Position numbers and translations under genes: made by a program
Origin: CAVTUU01 sp045804965
GTDB taxonomy: Bacteria > Chloroflexota > Chloroflexia > Thermomicrobiales > UBA6265
DNA: 47,476 nt
Direction: 5' to 3'
Assembly (NCBI GenBank): GCA_045804965.1
Contig: JBJMMD010000015.1
Coordinates: 1 to 47,476 of the forward strand
Shown: positions 33,069 to 41,681 of the stretch, one piece after another
How positions within the stretch are numbered: position 1 is the first letter of the stretch
How the letters are laid out: each line of letters opens with the position of its first letter
Notes under the pieces: generated by a model
The model's database searches: none
What the model was told of the DNA's origin: nothing
Seen by the model: only the letters and a program-made list of their open reading frames with translations

Positions 33069-35141
33069 CTACGGTTTCGGCCCGCAGTTCGAGATGGCGA
33101 CTTCGACCGGTTCGTCGGCGACGACGAGATTGCCGCCGGCATCGACGGCGTCGGAATCGATAAAGCACCACGTGGTGTCATCTTGTTCTTTGATCGTGTA
33201 TTTGCCGGGCGGGACATCGAATGAGGCAACACCTTGATTGTTCGTGGTCTCGGTGACATCGTCGCCGGTTCCAGTCACTGGACTCAGCGTGAAGTCGAAT
33301 CCCTCCGTATAGATCGGACAGGTCGCAGGACTCGCCTGGTTGCCGGCGCACCAACGCATGGTGATCGTCACCGCGGCATTGCTTGCTTCCGGCACGTCGT
33401 ACCAATTGCAGGTGAGCTTTTCGTTCGGCAGGATGTCGTATCCCAGCGTCCCGTCTGAGCCGATCATCGCGAACGGAAAGAACGGGTAGCCGTCGAATTT
33501 CCGCAGGTTGCTTGTGCAATTCAGCACGAACGCGTAGGCGGTGTCCTTGGGCAGGTTTTCGACAATTTGATGTGGACCCGAGTTGAGGTTGGGGAAAACC
33601 ACCTTACCAGTCTGATCGGTCGCCTTGCTCGTGGTCGTGCTCTTGCCCACCGAACGGAACTGCACGTGTGCGGTCGTATCGGGGCAATCGTTTTGCGGGT
33701 CGGCGTCTTTTGCCCAGAGGTCGTAGCCGGGATCGCAGGTGTACTTGACGATGGTCAGCGTCGTCTGGTTCTTGCTGGGTGTCGGAGTCTGGGTCGGGCC
33801 GGTGGGGTTAATCGGACCGGTCGGACGAGGTGTGCTCGTCGCAACCGGCGGCGCGGCCTGGGAGTATGTGTTGAACCAGTCGCACTCCAGGTTGTAGCCC
33901 GGCTGCAGGTCATAGCTCGCGGTGAAATCGGTGACCGAATATTCACTGAAACCGGTATCGTCGACGGTGAGCTTGTACTGCCGGCAGAAGACGCGAATGG
34001 AAACGTAGCCACTGGGCGGCGTTTCGATGATCTTTCCTGGACCTGACGAGATATGCTCCCAGGTAACCACGCCATTCTGGTCCGTGAGCTGATTTCCGGG
34101 ATTGCCGTCGAACGGCTCGAGCTTGAAATCGACGTCAGCCTGGACATCCTGGCATTTCGCGGCAAGATCGTTGAACCTCGCACTGGTCGCGTTGTAGATA
34201 CTCGGACACCCATGCTTCCGGATCATGACCGCGGAATCGTCGTTACTCTGACCAGGGATGTTGAACCAATCACAGTCCATGTCGTAACCGAACTGCAGGT
34301 CCACACTGGCGCTGAAGTTGGAAGCAGGCACCTCTGCTTCTCCAGTTTCTTCATTGGCAAGCTTGCGCTGGTTGCAAAACACCCGCGCGGAGTCATAATC
34401 GGGCGGCGCGTCTTCCGCGATTGTTAGGCTCCCGGCGGGGATTCCCTGCCATTGCACCCAACCGGTCTGGTCGGTTGTGCCGTTGTGCGGTGTATTCGCC
34501 GAATCGGTGAGCGTGAATCCAATCCCGGACGGAATATCGTGACAATTCGCCGAAAGGTCATAGATGTTTGCGTTCGCTCCGTCAAAACCCGCGGGACAAG
34601 TAGCTTTCCGAATTAGCACTGTCGTGCCGGCATAGTACGGGATGTTGAACCAGTCACAGTAGAGCGTGTGGCCGGCATCCACGTGCTGGGTGATTTGGAA
34701 ACCGACTGCGCTGCCGGTCGGCGTCAGCTCAAAGAAACCGCTCTGGTCGATCTGGCACATCACCCTCGGCACGCCACCGTACCCACTTGTGACTTGCTCG
34801 TTGATCGTTTCGTCCCCTTCGTGGATTGGATCCCAAATTGCCATAGATGCCTGCACGTCGCCGGTGTGGGTGACGACATCGTCGGTGGCGTTGGAAAGCT
34901 CGAAGAGGACGCCGTTGAGAGTATCGTGGCAGTTCGCCGCGAGCCCGTTGAAATCGGCGTTATAGGCATCAAAGTCGCCGGGACAACCGTGCTTGTTGAT
35001 TAAAATGGAAACCACCCCGGGCGCAACATTCGGCACAGCCTTAACCTGTGGCGCCACGGCGAGCAATGGACTGAGTAGGAGAAAGGAAACGACGACGAGC
35101 GATCGCAATCCAATCGGACTAAGCCGGGCAACACGTATCAC
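33069..35141 (-). CDS. Large secreted protein of five Cys-containing SpaA/prealbumin-like repeats
   Basis: A 690-residue protein from GTG 35141 (GGAGG seven bases upstream), with a signal peptide to about residue 35 (SLVVVSFLLLSPLLAVAPQV KA). Five units of ~110-130 residues follow. Units 1-3 open alike (LINKHGCPGDFDAYNADFNG, LIRKATCPAGFDGANANIYD, MIRKHGCPSIYNATSARFND), each with a C...C pair, and end with a YDMDCDWFNIPG-type strand (LYCDWFNIPY, LECDWFNTY). Units 4 and 5 (VKYTCDPGYDLWAKDADPQN; ITMRWCAGNQASPATCPIYT) follow a Pro/Thr linker (PPVATSTPRPTGP onwards). Each includes a TDQTG.V.W..I.PG...I.E core typical of SpaA/Cna-B-like folds. There is no LPXTG. Probably an extracellular stalk or adhesin-like structural protein. 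Confidence 0.8.
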   Translation of the reverse strand: MIRVARLSPIGLRSLVVVSFLLLSPLLAVAPQVKAVPNVAPGVVSILINKHGCPGDFDAYNADFNGLAANCHDTLNGVLFELSNATDDVVTHTGDVQASMAIWDPIHEGDETINEQVTSGYGGVPRVMCQIDQSGFFELTPTGSAVGFQITQHVDAGHTLYCDWFNIPYYAGTTVLIRKATCPAGFDGANANIYDLSANCHDIPSGIGFTLTDSANTPHNGTTDQTGWVQWQGIPAGSLTIAEDAPPDYDSARVFCNQRKLANEETGEAEVPASNFSASVDLQFGYDMDCDWFNIPGQSNDDSAVMIRKHGCPSIYNATSARFNDLAAKCQDVQADVDFKLEPFDGNPGNQLTDQNGVVTWEHISSGPGKIIETPPSGYVSIRVFCRQYKLTVDDTGFSEYSVTDFTASYDLQPGYNLECDWFNTYSQAAPPVATSTPRPTGPINPTGPTQTPTPSKNQTTLTIVKYTCDPGYDLWAKDADPQNDCPDTTAHVQFRSVGKSTTTSKATDQTGKVVFPNLNSGPHQIVENLPKDTAYAFVLNCTSNLRKFDGYPFFPFAMIGSDGTLGYDILPNEKLTCNWYDVPEASNAAVTITMRWCAGNQASPATCPIYTEGFDFTLSPVTGTGDDVTETTNNQGVASFDVPPGKYTIKEQDDTTWCFIDSDAVDAGGNLVVADEPVEVAISNCGPKP

Positions 35142-35256
35142 AGTCGTTCCTCCCGTGAGCGAGCAAACTGACCACGATCTATGGATAGGTGATAAAGACT
35201 TGGGAATGATCCTACGATGATTAGCCGCGCAAGTCACTAGCTGATTGCCTATACAG

Positions 35257-35562
35257 TCAGCCTAGGACCCATCTCGCGACGGCGTACCCCACCATCCCGG
35301 CAAGCAAGCCCACCCAGAAGAGGCGAACAACCAAAAACGCCGCCAGGGCAACGATTGCGCCGCACACGCGGGGCGCAATGTCGACCTCCGATCCCACGAT
35401 CCCAGGCGCCGCCAGGGCCGCAAAGACGGCGAGCGGCACGCGATCGAAGATTTGCCGAATCCCCGGGGGCATCGTGCGGTCGCCCATGCTCAGACCCACA
35501 ATGCGGGTTCCGTAAGTAAGCACCGCGATGCTTGCGATGAGCGCAACATGCTCGCCGTTCAT
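35257..35562 (-). CDS. azlD: AzlD family branched-chain amino acid export subunit
   Basis: A 101-residue membrane protein with about four helices (ALIASIAVLTYGTRIVGLSM, RQIFDRVPLAVFAALAAPGI, VCGAIVALAAFLVVRLFWVG). The TYGTR start of the first helix and IRQIFDRVPLAVFAAL are the AzlD hallmarks. AzlC and AzlD together form an exporter for branched-chain amino acids in Bacillus and Corynebacterium (BrnFE). Its ATG lies inside the end of azlC (4-base overlap, 35559-35562), so the subunits are translationally coupled. Confidence 0.93.
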   Translation of the reverse strand: MNGEHVALIASIAVLTYGTRIVGLSMGDRTMPPGIRQIFDRVPLAVFAALAAPGIVGSEVDIAPRVCGAIVALAAFLVVRLFWVGLLAGMVGYAVARWVLG

Positions 35563-36278
35563 CTCGCTGGTCGCTTGACTGGAATCCTCGGACCGATCCC
35601 GATCGCGATCAGGACGGCGAACAAGAGTCCCGCCCCGCTGTTGACGCGTCCTCGCAGGAGGAGGACGACGCTGGCCGAGACACCCGCCACCACGAAATCA
35701 GTGCGATTGCGCAGCAGGGGAACGAGCAACAGCAGGAATGTCAGTGGAAAGACGAATTCGAGCCCAAGATCGGTCTTGTCGGCCAGGCGCTGGCCGGCAA
35801 TCGCACCCGCCAGCGAGGCGGAGATGAAGGCGCCGTAGAGACTGATGCATGATCCGAAGAGAAAGGCATCGTTCCCGCCGCCGTCGAGTCCGTCTTTGAT
35901 CGTCAGACCGTACGATTCATCGGTGAGCAGGAACGCAAGGATGGGCCGAGGCGGCGTTGTCTCCTCCGGCAACTGCTTGTTGAGAGAAATCCCATACAGG
36001 ACGTGACGCAGGTTCAACACGAGCGCGGTCAAGACCATGCTCACGAAACCCGCGCCGGCATCGAGGAGGTTGACAACCGCGAGCTGCGCGCTCCCGGCAT
36101 AGACGAAGACCGAAAACGCGAACGTTTCGGCGAGGGAGAAACCGGCCGCGCGGGCGAGCGTCGCATAGGCGATGGCGAACGGTACAACGCCGGGCCACAT
36201 GGCAATCGTGGCCACGAAGCCGCGCCGGAAGTCGCACCAATAGGCGCCGCGAGCAACCGCCTCGTCGACCACGCTCAT
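35559..36278 (-). CDS. azlC: AzlC family branched-chain amino acid permease
   Basis: A 239-residue membrane protein with the AzlC pattern: GVVPFAIAYATLARAAGFSL with the first helix, FAFSVFVYAGSAQLAVVNLL, LNLRHVLYGISLNKQLPEET, LAFLLTDESYGLTIK and LGLEFVFPLTFLLLLVPLL. It is the large subunit of the AzlCD/BrnFE exporter for leucine, isoleucine, valine and sometimes methionine. It overlaps the preceding DinB gene by four bases (36275-36278) and azlD by four bases, so the three form one coupled operon. Residue DESY in the middle helix region is typical of the family. Confidence 0.93.
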   Translation of the reverse strand: MSVVDEAVARGAYWCDFRRGFVATIAMWPGVVPFAIAYATLARAAGFSLAETFAFSVFVYAGSAQLAVVNLLDAGAGFVSMVLTALVLNLRHVLYGISLNKQLPEETTPPRPILAFLLTDESYGLTIKDGLDGGGNDAFLFGSCISLYGAFISASLAGAIAGQRLADKTDLGLEFVFPLTFLLLLVPLLRNRTDFVVAGVSASVVLLLRGRVNSGAGLLFAVLIAIGIGPRIPVKRPAR

Positions 36279-36706
36279 GCGAAAAGGTTGGTGATCTGTT
36301 CGAGATGTTCCGTTCGGTGGCCCGCGCGGTCGAGCGCGATTATCCTCAGGCCCGCGATGCGTTGGGCAGTGGCGTCGTCGAGCGCCGCAACCATGTCGTC
36401 GATCTCTGTGCCCGCGGCAATGAGGTCCGTGACCGCATCACGCGGCGCAAGCAGCCGCCATTGCGGCAACAACGCGTCGTTGAGCACGTCGACGTCCGTC
36501 GCCGCCCGGTCGAGTCCTTCGCCTTCAATCAAGCGAGGCAGGATCCGCGCCGCTCGCCGGTCCCAGAACGCGACATGGGCCAGCGAGGCGGCGACCGTCC
36601 AATCGACGTCAAGGTTGCGCCGGAGCTGATCGTCCGTCAGTTGCCCGACGACTTCGCGAAGTTCAGCAAGCGATTGTCGATTTCGTTCAGTGTATGCGTT
36701 TGCCAT
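36275..36706 (-). CDS. DinB-like family protein
   Basis: A 143-residue four-helix-bundle protein. The start ATG 36706 is favoured by GGAGGGG six bases upstream; several closer ATG codons exist. Helix 1 reads NAYTERNRQSLAELREVVGQ LTDDQL; VDWTVAASLAHVAFWDRRAA has the conserved His of the DinB metal site; LRIIALDRAGHRTEHLEQIT near the C-terminus supplies the His-x3-His pair. DinB/DfsB proteins usually bind Zn or Ni and some act as thiol-dependent transferases. The role here is unknown. It is the first gene of the azlCD operon. Confidence 0.8.
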   Translation of the reverse strand: MANAYTERNRQSLAELREVVGQLTDDQLRRNLDVDWTVAASLAHVAFWDRRAARILPRLIEGEGLDRAATDVDVLNDALLPQWRLLAPRDAVTDLIAAGTEIDDMVAALDDATAQRIAGLRIIALDRAGHRTEHLEQITNLFA

Positions 36707-36830
36707 GGCCATCCCCTCCATCAATCAAAACGGTCAACCCGGGCCCATGTGACATAGACTCCACCGGCATCTGCCGGACAGTCCGGCGTTTACGTTCGCC
36801 GATTGTATGGGGGATGACCGGTGGTTGCTG

Positions 36831-38435
36831 CTAGCCGAACAGCAACACCTTCACGGGCGGAACCGGCACGGTTTCGGGGGCGTTCCTGAGGAGCACCCGC
36901 ACGTCGTGGGGCGTGGTGGTCGCCGACTCGAACCAGAATTTCCAAAGCGCGGCAAGGGATTGCCCGGAGGCGGCTTCGAAGGCAGCGAGCAGATCGCGCG
37001 GCGTCGAGATGCCGTAGGCGTACTGCTTCGCGTAGTTGTGCAACGCCGCAAAAAACGCCTCGTCGCCGATCTTCTCCCGGATAGCGAGGAAGCCGAGCGC
37101 CGACTTCCCGTAGAGCAACTCCGGCGTGGGGCCGGCTTCGTCGCCGTTGGTCGGCGTGTGGGCAACGCCGTCGCCATGCGACTCGAGCGAGCTCATATAG
37201 GGATCCGCAATCTGAGCTTTCAATTGCTCGTTGGCATAGTTGGGACCGTAAACCATCGCCAGGAACGTCGTGACGAGGTAGTTGTCGAGCCCCTCGACCT
37301 GGAACGCATGGTCATTCGTGTTCGAACCGATAATTGATCCCCACCACTGGTGCCCGACTTCGTGTGCGACCACAAAATCAAAGTGATCAGGATCCATCCC
37401 TCCGTGCGGTTTGCCGAAATTGTGAAAGAGTTGCGGCCCGCTCAAGTAGACCAAACCGGTCCACGACACGCCGAGCGCCCCGACCAACGGCACGTCGACC
37501 AGATCCAGTTCTCGGTAGGGATATTGCCCGAAGATACTCGCATAGGATTCGAGCGCGCGCGCCGCAGTGCCGAGCGCCTGCCGTGCCCCCGCTTCGTCTC
37601 CGGGATTGGCGTAGGCGTTGATCTGGGTTTTGCCCACAAACGTGTAAATCTTGACGTAGTCGTTGTCGATGACCAGACTGAATTCCCGGGCGGGGCCAGT
37701 GATGAAGCGGTGCGTGAAGTAATTGTAGTAGGGCTGTTTGCTTACTTCAGAACCGGTCGCCACGATCGTCATGGTTTGCGGCGCCGTAAAGGAAACGTCG
37801 TAAAGTGCCGCGTCCGAAAAGGTTGGATCGCCCGAGCTGGTTGGCGGGTCGAGATTCCAGCCAGAACCCGCTTCATACCCAGCGATGATCGGATACCAGT
37901 CCGCCAGCACATAGGTGCCGCTCTTTGTCGCCCAACTGTAGACGCCGTAAGTGCCGGTGGAATCGGCGGGGATCGTCGAGGTGAAGTTGAATTCGAGGTT
38001 GACCCGCTGGAGCGGTTTGAGCGGCGCGGGCAAGTCGACGAGGATCGCAGTGTCATCAACCTTGAGGTCAACATCTGCGTGCTCGCCCTCGACTTTCGCC
38101 TCGGAAATCGTCAACGCGCCTTCCTTATAGTAGGAGGCGTTGGGATAGAGGCGAAGCGCGACCTGGTTCAACGTATGGTGCGTGTTGTTCCGATAGCGAA
38201 TGCGTTCTTTGCCGCTGATGGTGCCGTTGTCGGGATTGAGCTGGGCCGAGATGACGTAGAGACTGAGATGAGTCTGCACCTTGTTGAGCACACCGTCCCG
38301 GGCATCCGGCAGCAACCCAGCATAGAGATCACTGCTCGCGCCGGCGGCAGTTCGCGGCGTCCAGATCGCACCGGCCAGCGCCAGGACCATGAGCAACGGC
38401 AGGATCGACCGTTGCGCGACGATGGCACGAGTCAT
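36831..38435 (-). CDS. Secreted M1 family (aminopeptidase N-like) metallopeptidase
   Basis: A 534-residue zinc peptidase. Residues 1-~33 (ILPLLMVLALAGAIWTPRTA) form a signal peptide. The N-domain includes RIRYRNNTHHTLNQVALRLY, as in other M1 enzymes. The zinc site is perfect: H358-E359-x2-H362 (AHEVGHQWWG) with 18 residues to the third ligand E381 (QVEGLDNY), the HExxHx18E spacing. The C-terminal part (LLYGKSALGFLAIREKIGDE, AFEAASGQSLAALWKFWFES) matches the small M1 catalytic-domain tail. The large C-terminal helical domain of classical aminopeptidase N is absent. The gene overlaps the threonine synthase gene by four bases and ends the peptide-transport operon. Confidence 0.93.
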   Translation of the reverse strand: MTRAIVAQRSILPLLMVLALAGAIWTPRTAAGASSDLYAGLLPDARDGVLNKVQTHLSLYVISAQLNPDNGTISGKERIRYRNNTHHTLNQVALRLYPNASYYKEGALTISEAKVEGEHADVDLKVDDTAILVDLPAPLKPLQRVNLEFNFTSTIPADSTGTYGVYSWATKSGTYVLADWYPIIAGYEAGSGWNLDPPTSSGDPTFSDAALYDVSFTAPQTMTIVATGSEVSKQPYYNYFTHRFITGPAREFSLVIDNDYVKIYTFVGKTQINAYANPGDEAGARQALGTAARALESYASIFGQYPYRELDLVDVPLVGALGVSWTGLVYLSGPQLFHNFGKPHGGMDPDHFDFVVAHEVGHQWWGSIIGSNTNDHAFQVEGLDNYLVTTFLAMVYGPNYANEQLKAQIADPYMSSLESHGDGVAHTPTNGDEAGPTPELLYGKSALGFLAIREKIGDEAFFAALHNYAKQYAYGISTPRDLLAAFEAASGQSLAALWKFWFESATTTPHDVRVLLRNAPETVPVPPVKVLLFG

Positions 38436-39694
38436 CGCGCGTGCCCGCTCAGTGCCAGGTCGATGGCGGCGACGAGATCGGGTTCGCGCGGGTCGATCAC
38501 CAGTTCCTCACTCTCAAACAGACCGGTATGCATGAGGCCGGAACCGGTCGCGAAGATGACGGCCACGTCGTCTGCGTCGAGCAGACCTTGCTCTCGCAGC
38601 TTTCGCGCCCCGGCGACCGCGGCGCCCGCTTCCGGCGAAACGAAGAGCCCCTCGGACCGGGCGGCCTGTTCTACACCGGCTCGGATCTCTTGCTCACTGA
38701 CGCCGATCGCCGCGCCGCCGCTTGCACGGATGGCGTCGAGGATCAAGTAGTCGCCGATCGCGACCGGCACGCGGATGCCCGGCGCCTGCGTGGCCGCGTT
38801 CACCCACGGCTCCGCGTGCCGCGCGCCCGCCTCGAATGCGCGCACGATCGGCGCGCAGCCTTCGGCCTGTATCGAGAACATCTTTGGCCGCTCCGAACCG
38901 ATAAAGCCGATCGCCTCGAGTTCAGCAAATCCCTTCCACATGCCGACGATACCGGTGCCGCCGCCGGTGGGATAGATGATAGCGTCCGGCACCCGCCAAC
39001 CAAGCTGCTCGACAAGCTCGAAGCCCAACGTCTTCTTACCTTCGGCACGGTAGGGTTCCTTCAAAGTGGACACGTCGAACCAACCGCGGCCGGTGGCGCC
39101 GGCCCGGATCACCGCGCCCGCGTCATTGATCAGGCCCTCGACCAGGAGCACGACCGCGCCGTGGGCGCGACACTCGGCCCGGAACGCGGCCGGTGTATCC
39201 GCGGGCATGGCGACCACGGCCTGCATCTGCGCCCGCGCGGCATAGGCCGCCGTCGCCGCCCCGGCGTTCCCGGCCGTGGGCAAGGCGACCGTCGTCACGC
39301 CGAGCTCCTTGGCGCGAGCGACGGCGGCGCATAGTCCCCGGGCCTTGAAGCTGCCGGTCGGGTTGCGGCCTTCATCTTTGACTAGCAAACGCTTCAAGCC
39401 GAACGCGCAGCCGAGCGCCGGCGTCTCCAGCAGCGGCGTGCCGCCCTCGCCCAACGTGATCCGATGGAGAGGATCACGAACCGGAAGCAGCTCGTGATAG
39501 CGCCAGAGGTTCCACGGCCGCTCAGCGAGCGCCGCTTTGGTCAGGGTTGTTGCCGCCGTCGCCAAGTCGTAGCGGGCAAAGAGGACTTTGCCGCAGGCTG
39601 GGCAAACCGTCGCCAAGACATCGGCGTCGTCCCTACGCCCACAGGAGGAACACTCGAGATGCGTGAGGGCACTGGTCATCGCGCGGGCGTTCAC
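38432..39694 (-). CDS. thrC: Threonine synthase-like PLP enzyme
   Basis: A 420-residue fold-II pyridoxal enzyme. GTG 39694 overlaps the preceding permease by four bases; ATG 39679 is an alternative. An N-terminal zinc ribbon has Cys15, Cys18, Cys31 and Cys34 (CSSCGRR.., CPACGKV), the plant/archaeal-type threonine-synthase extension. LGEGGTPLLETPALG follows; the PLP lysine is K117 in NPTGSFKARG. TVALPTAGNAGAATAAYAAR binds phosphate, and PTGGGTGIVGMWKGF is the phosphate loop. Likely product: L-threonine from O-phosphohomoserine. A related dehydratase or ligand-specific paralogue is possible because it sits inside a peptide-transport operon, not a thr operon. Confidence 0.85.
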   Translation of the reverse strand: MNARAMTSALTHLECSSCGRRDDADVLATVCPACGKVLFARYDLATAATTLTKAALAERPWNLWRYHELLPVRDPLHRITLGEGGTPLLETPALGCAFGLKRLLVKDEGRNPTGSFKARGLCAAVARAKELGVTTVALPTAGNAGAATAAYAARAQMQAVVAMPADTPAAFRAECRAHGAVVLLVEGLINDAGAVIRAGATGRGWFDVSTLKEPYRAEGKKTLGFELVEQLGWRVPDAIIYPTGGGTGIVGMWKGFAELEAIGFIGSERPKMFSIQAEGCAPIVRAFEAGARHAEPWVNAATQAPGIRVPVAIGDYLILDAIRASGGAAIGVSEQEIRAGVEQAARSEGLFVSPEAGAAVAGARKLREQGLLDADDVAVIFATGSGLMHTGLFESEELVIDPREPDLVAAIDLALSGHAR

Positions 39695-40638
39695 GATGTG
39701 CGCAGGCGCGGGTCAAGCGCGTCGCGCAACCCATCGCCGAGAAGATTGAACCCGAGCACGGTCAGAGCAATCGCGGTTCCAGGCACGATCGCCATCCATG
39801 GCGCGGTTCTGAGATAGCCGTAGCTGGACTGGATCATCGATCCCCATGAGGCCGCCGGCGCCTTGTTCCCAAGCCCGAGGAAGGCGAGCGACGCCTCGGC
39901 CAGCACCGCGAAGCCGAAATTGATCGAGGCGTGGACGATCAGCGGTGCGGTGATGTTGGGGAAAATGTGACGGACGAGAATTCGCGGCGTCGGCGTGCCG
40001 ATCGAAACCGCGGCCTCGACATACGGCATGCTCCGCACTGAGAGCACGGCTCCTCGCACCACGCGCATGAACGTAGGCATGTAGACGATTGCGATCGCGA
40101 TCATGACGTTCGTCAGATTGTTGCCAAGTACCGTGATGATGGTGATCGCGAGTAAGATCGCCGGGAAGGCGAAAAGCACATCCATGAGCAGTACGAGTAT
40201 GCTGTCGACCCACCCCCGGCGATACCCGGCAATCATGCCCAGCACGACGCCCAACGATCCGGCGATGCCGACGGCAATCGCCCCGACTTCGAACGAGACA
40301 CGGGCGCCGTAAAGCAGCCGGCTCAAGATGTCGCGCCCAAAGTCATCGGTGCCGAGCCAATGAGTCGAGTTGGGCGACTGCAGCCGGTTCTTGATGTCTT
40401 GATCGATGGGGTCGTACGGCGCGACGTACGGGCCGATGACGGCGATGATAGCGAAAATGCTGACGATGATGAGACCGGTCATCGCCAGCCGCTGCTTGCG
40501 CACTCCGGACCACAGCGTCACCCGGCTCCGCGGGCGGTTCGTGAAGGCGGCAAGTCGGGCATCGACGCCCGCCAATTCGGCGCTCGCTACCTCCGCTCCG
40601 GGCGGAGATTGCAGGCTGACTGCTTCTTCGCCCATCAC
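39691..40638 (-). CDS. Peptide ABC transporter permease (DppC/OppC type)
   Basis: A 315-residue inner-membrane permease. A ~45-residue cytosolic leader precedes the OppC N-domain helix (MTGLIIVSIFAIIAVIGPYV). PNSTHWLGTDDFGRDILSRL LYGARVS is the DppC signature before the first core helix. The EAA loop reads YVEAAVSIGTPTPRILVRHI FPNITAPLIV. The C-terminus, FNLLGDGLRDALDPRLRTS, is the usual one. With the DppB-like partner it forms the pore of a type-II peptide importer; no ATPase genes are present in this operon, so they lie elsewhere or are shared. It overlaps both neighbours by four bases. Confidence 0.95.
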   Translation of the reverse strand: MMGEEAVSLQSPPGAEVASAELAGVDARLAAFTNRPRSRVTLWSGVRKQRLAMTGLIIVSIFAIIAVIGPYVAPYDPIDQDIKNRLQSPNSTHWLGTDDFGRDILSRLLYGARVSFEVGAIAVGIAGSLGVVLGMIAGYRRGWVDSILVLLMDVLFAFPAILLAITIITVLGNNLTNVMIAIAIVYMPTFMRVVRGAVLSVRSMPYVEAAVSIGTPTPRILVRHIFPNITAPLIVHASINFGFAVLAEASLAFLGLGNKAPAASWGSMIQSSYGYLRTAPWMAIVPGTAIALTVLGFNLLGDGLRDALDPRLRTS

Positions 40639-41588
40639 TGCGATGTCCGGAGCCGCGGGTCGATCACGGCATATAGAATGTCGACGACCACGCTGACCAG
40701 GACAAAGATCGTGGCCAAGACCAGCGTCACGCCCTGAACGACCGGATAGTCGCGGTTGGAGATCGAGTCGTAGATGTACCTGCCGACGCCCGGCAAGCCG
40801 AAGATGGTTTCCACGATCACCGTGCCGCCCAGCAACCCCGCGACTTGTATACCGGCGATCGTGATCACCGGCAACGCGGCGTTCGGCAGGACGTGCCGCA
40901 TCAACACCTTCGAACTCGGCAGCCCCTTCGCCCTCGCCACCCGGACGTGCTCCTGATTGAGCACTTCAAGCACGGCCGACCGCGTGTTTCGCATCAGGAC
41001 GGCAGCATACGGCAGGCTGAGGGTGACGGCGGGCAGGAGCATGTCCTGCAGGTTCTGGACTGGGTCTTTGGTGAACTGAACGTAGCCGAGCGGCGGAAGC
41101 CACCCTAACCAAACCGCGAAGACAAGGATCAACAACGCCGCCAAGAAGAAGTTCGGCACAGAGATGCCGAGCAGGGTGATAACGGTCGCGCCGTAATCGA
41201 GCGATGAATTGCGCTTGATCGCCGCCAAGACGCCAACGGTGACTGCCGGCAATGTCCCGATCAGGACCGCAAGCAACGCGAGCTCGAAGGTCACTGGAAG
41301 CCGCAACCGCAATTCCTGCTTGATCGTGCGCCGGGTCTGCAGCGACTTGCCCAGGTCGCCTTTGAGCACGTGCTGCATCCACTTCAGGTATTGCACAGGC
41401 GCCGGTTTGTCCAAGCCGTACGACTTCCGAACAGCCGCCAGCACTTCCGGCGTTGACCGCTTATCGACGCCGATCGAGAGGAGCGCAGCATCGCCCGGGA
41501 TCAGGCGCATCAGGGAAAAGGTGATGATCGAGACCCCAAGGAGAACTGGAATAAGCAGCGCGAAGCGGCGGAGGATGTATGTCAGCAT
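40635..41588 (-). CDS. Peptide ABC transporter permease (DppB/OppB type)
   Basis: A 317-residue inner-membrane permease. ATG 41588 follows AGGAA closely; an upstream extension has no ribosome site. It starts LTYILRRFALLIPVLLGVSI ITFSLMRLIPGDAA, the DppB first helix and P-G-D loop. YLKWMQHVLKGDLGKSLQTR is the conserved periplasmic segment. The EAA loop is HVRVARAKGLPSSKVLMRHV LPNAALPVIT. The C-terminus, VDILYAVIDPRLRTSQ, is canonical. It is preceded by the substrate-binding protein gene, separated by 93 bases containing a hairpin that may lower permease expression relative to the binding protein. Confidence 0.95.
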   Translation of the reverse strand: MLTYILRRFALLIPVLLGVSIITFSLMRLIPGDAALLSIGVDKRSTPEVLAAVRKSYGLDKPAPVQYLKWMQHVLKGDLGKSLQTRRTIKQELRLRLPVTFELALLAVLIGTLPAVTVGVLAAIKRNSSLDYGATVITLLGISVPNFFLAALLILVFAVWLGWLPPLGYVQFTKDPVQNLQDMLLPAVTLSLPYAAVLMRNTRSAVLEVLNQEHVRVARAKGLPSSKVLMRHVLPNAALPVITIAGIQVAGLLGGTVIVETIFGLPGVGRYIYDSISNRDYPVVQGVTLVLATIFVLVSVVVDILYAVIDPRLRTSQ

Positions 41589-41619
41589 GGTGTTCCTGGA
41601 ACGGGCGGCTTGAAGAGGG

Positions 41620-41656
41620 GCCGGCGAAGCGAACAATCGACGTTCGCTTCACCGGC
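41620..41656 (-). promoter_or_regulatory. Intra-operon hairpin after the peptide-binding protein gene
   Basis: GCCGG-C-GAAGCGAAC (41620-41634), loop AATCGAC, GTTCGCTTC-A-CCGGC (41642-41656) form a 14-bp stem with one mismatch, 25 bases downstream of the binding-protein stop. No T-run follows. Such hairpins are commonly 3'-mRNA stabilisers or partial terminators that keep the binding protein more abundant than the permeases. Confidence 0.6.
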
Positions 41657-41681
41657 AACCACCCGCTTCTCGCCGTTCCGG

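Noticed and set aside
37350..38750. 466-codon open frame antisense to the M1 peptidase and threonine synthase
   Set aside because: Val/Arg-rich shadow of a gene with an intact HExxHx18E site; no domain.
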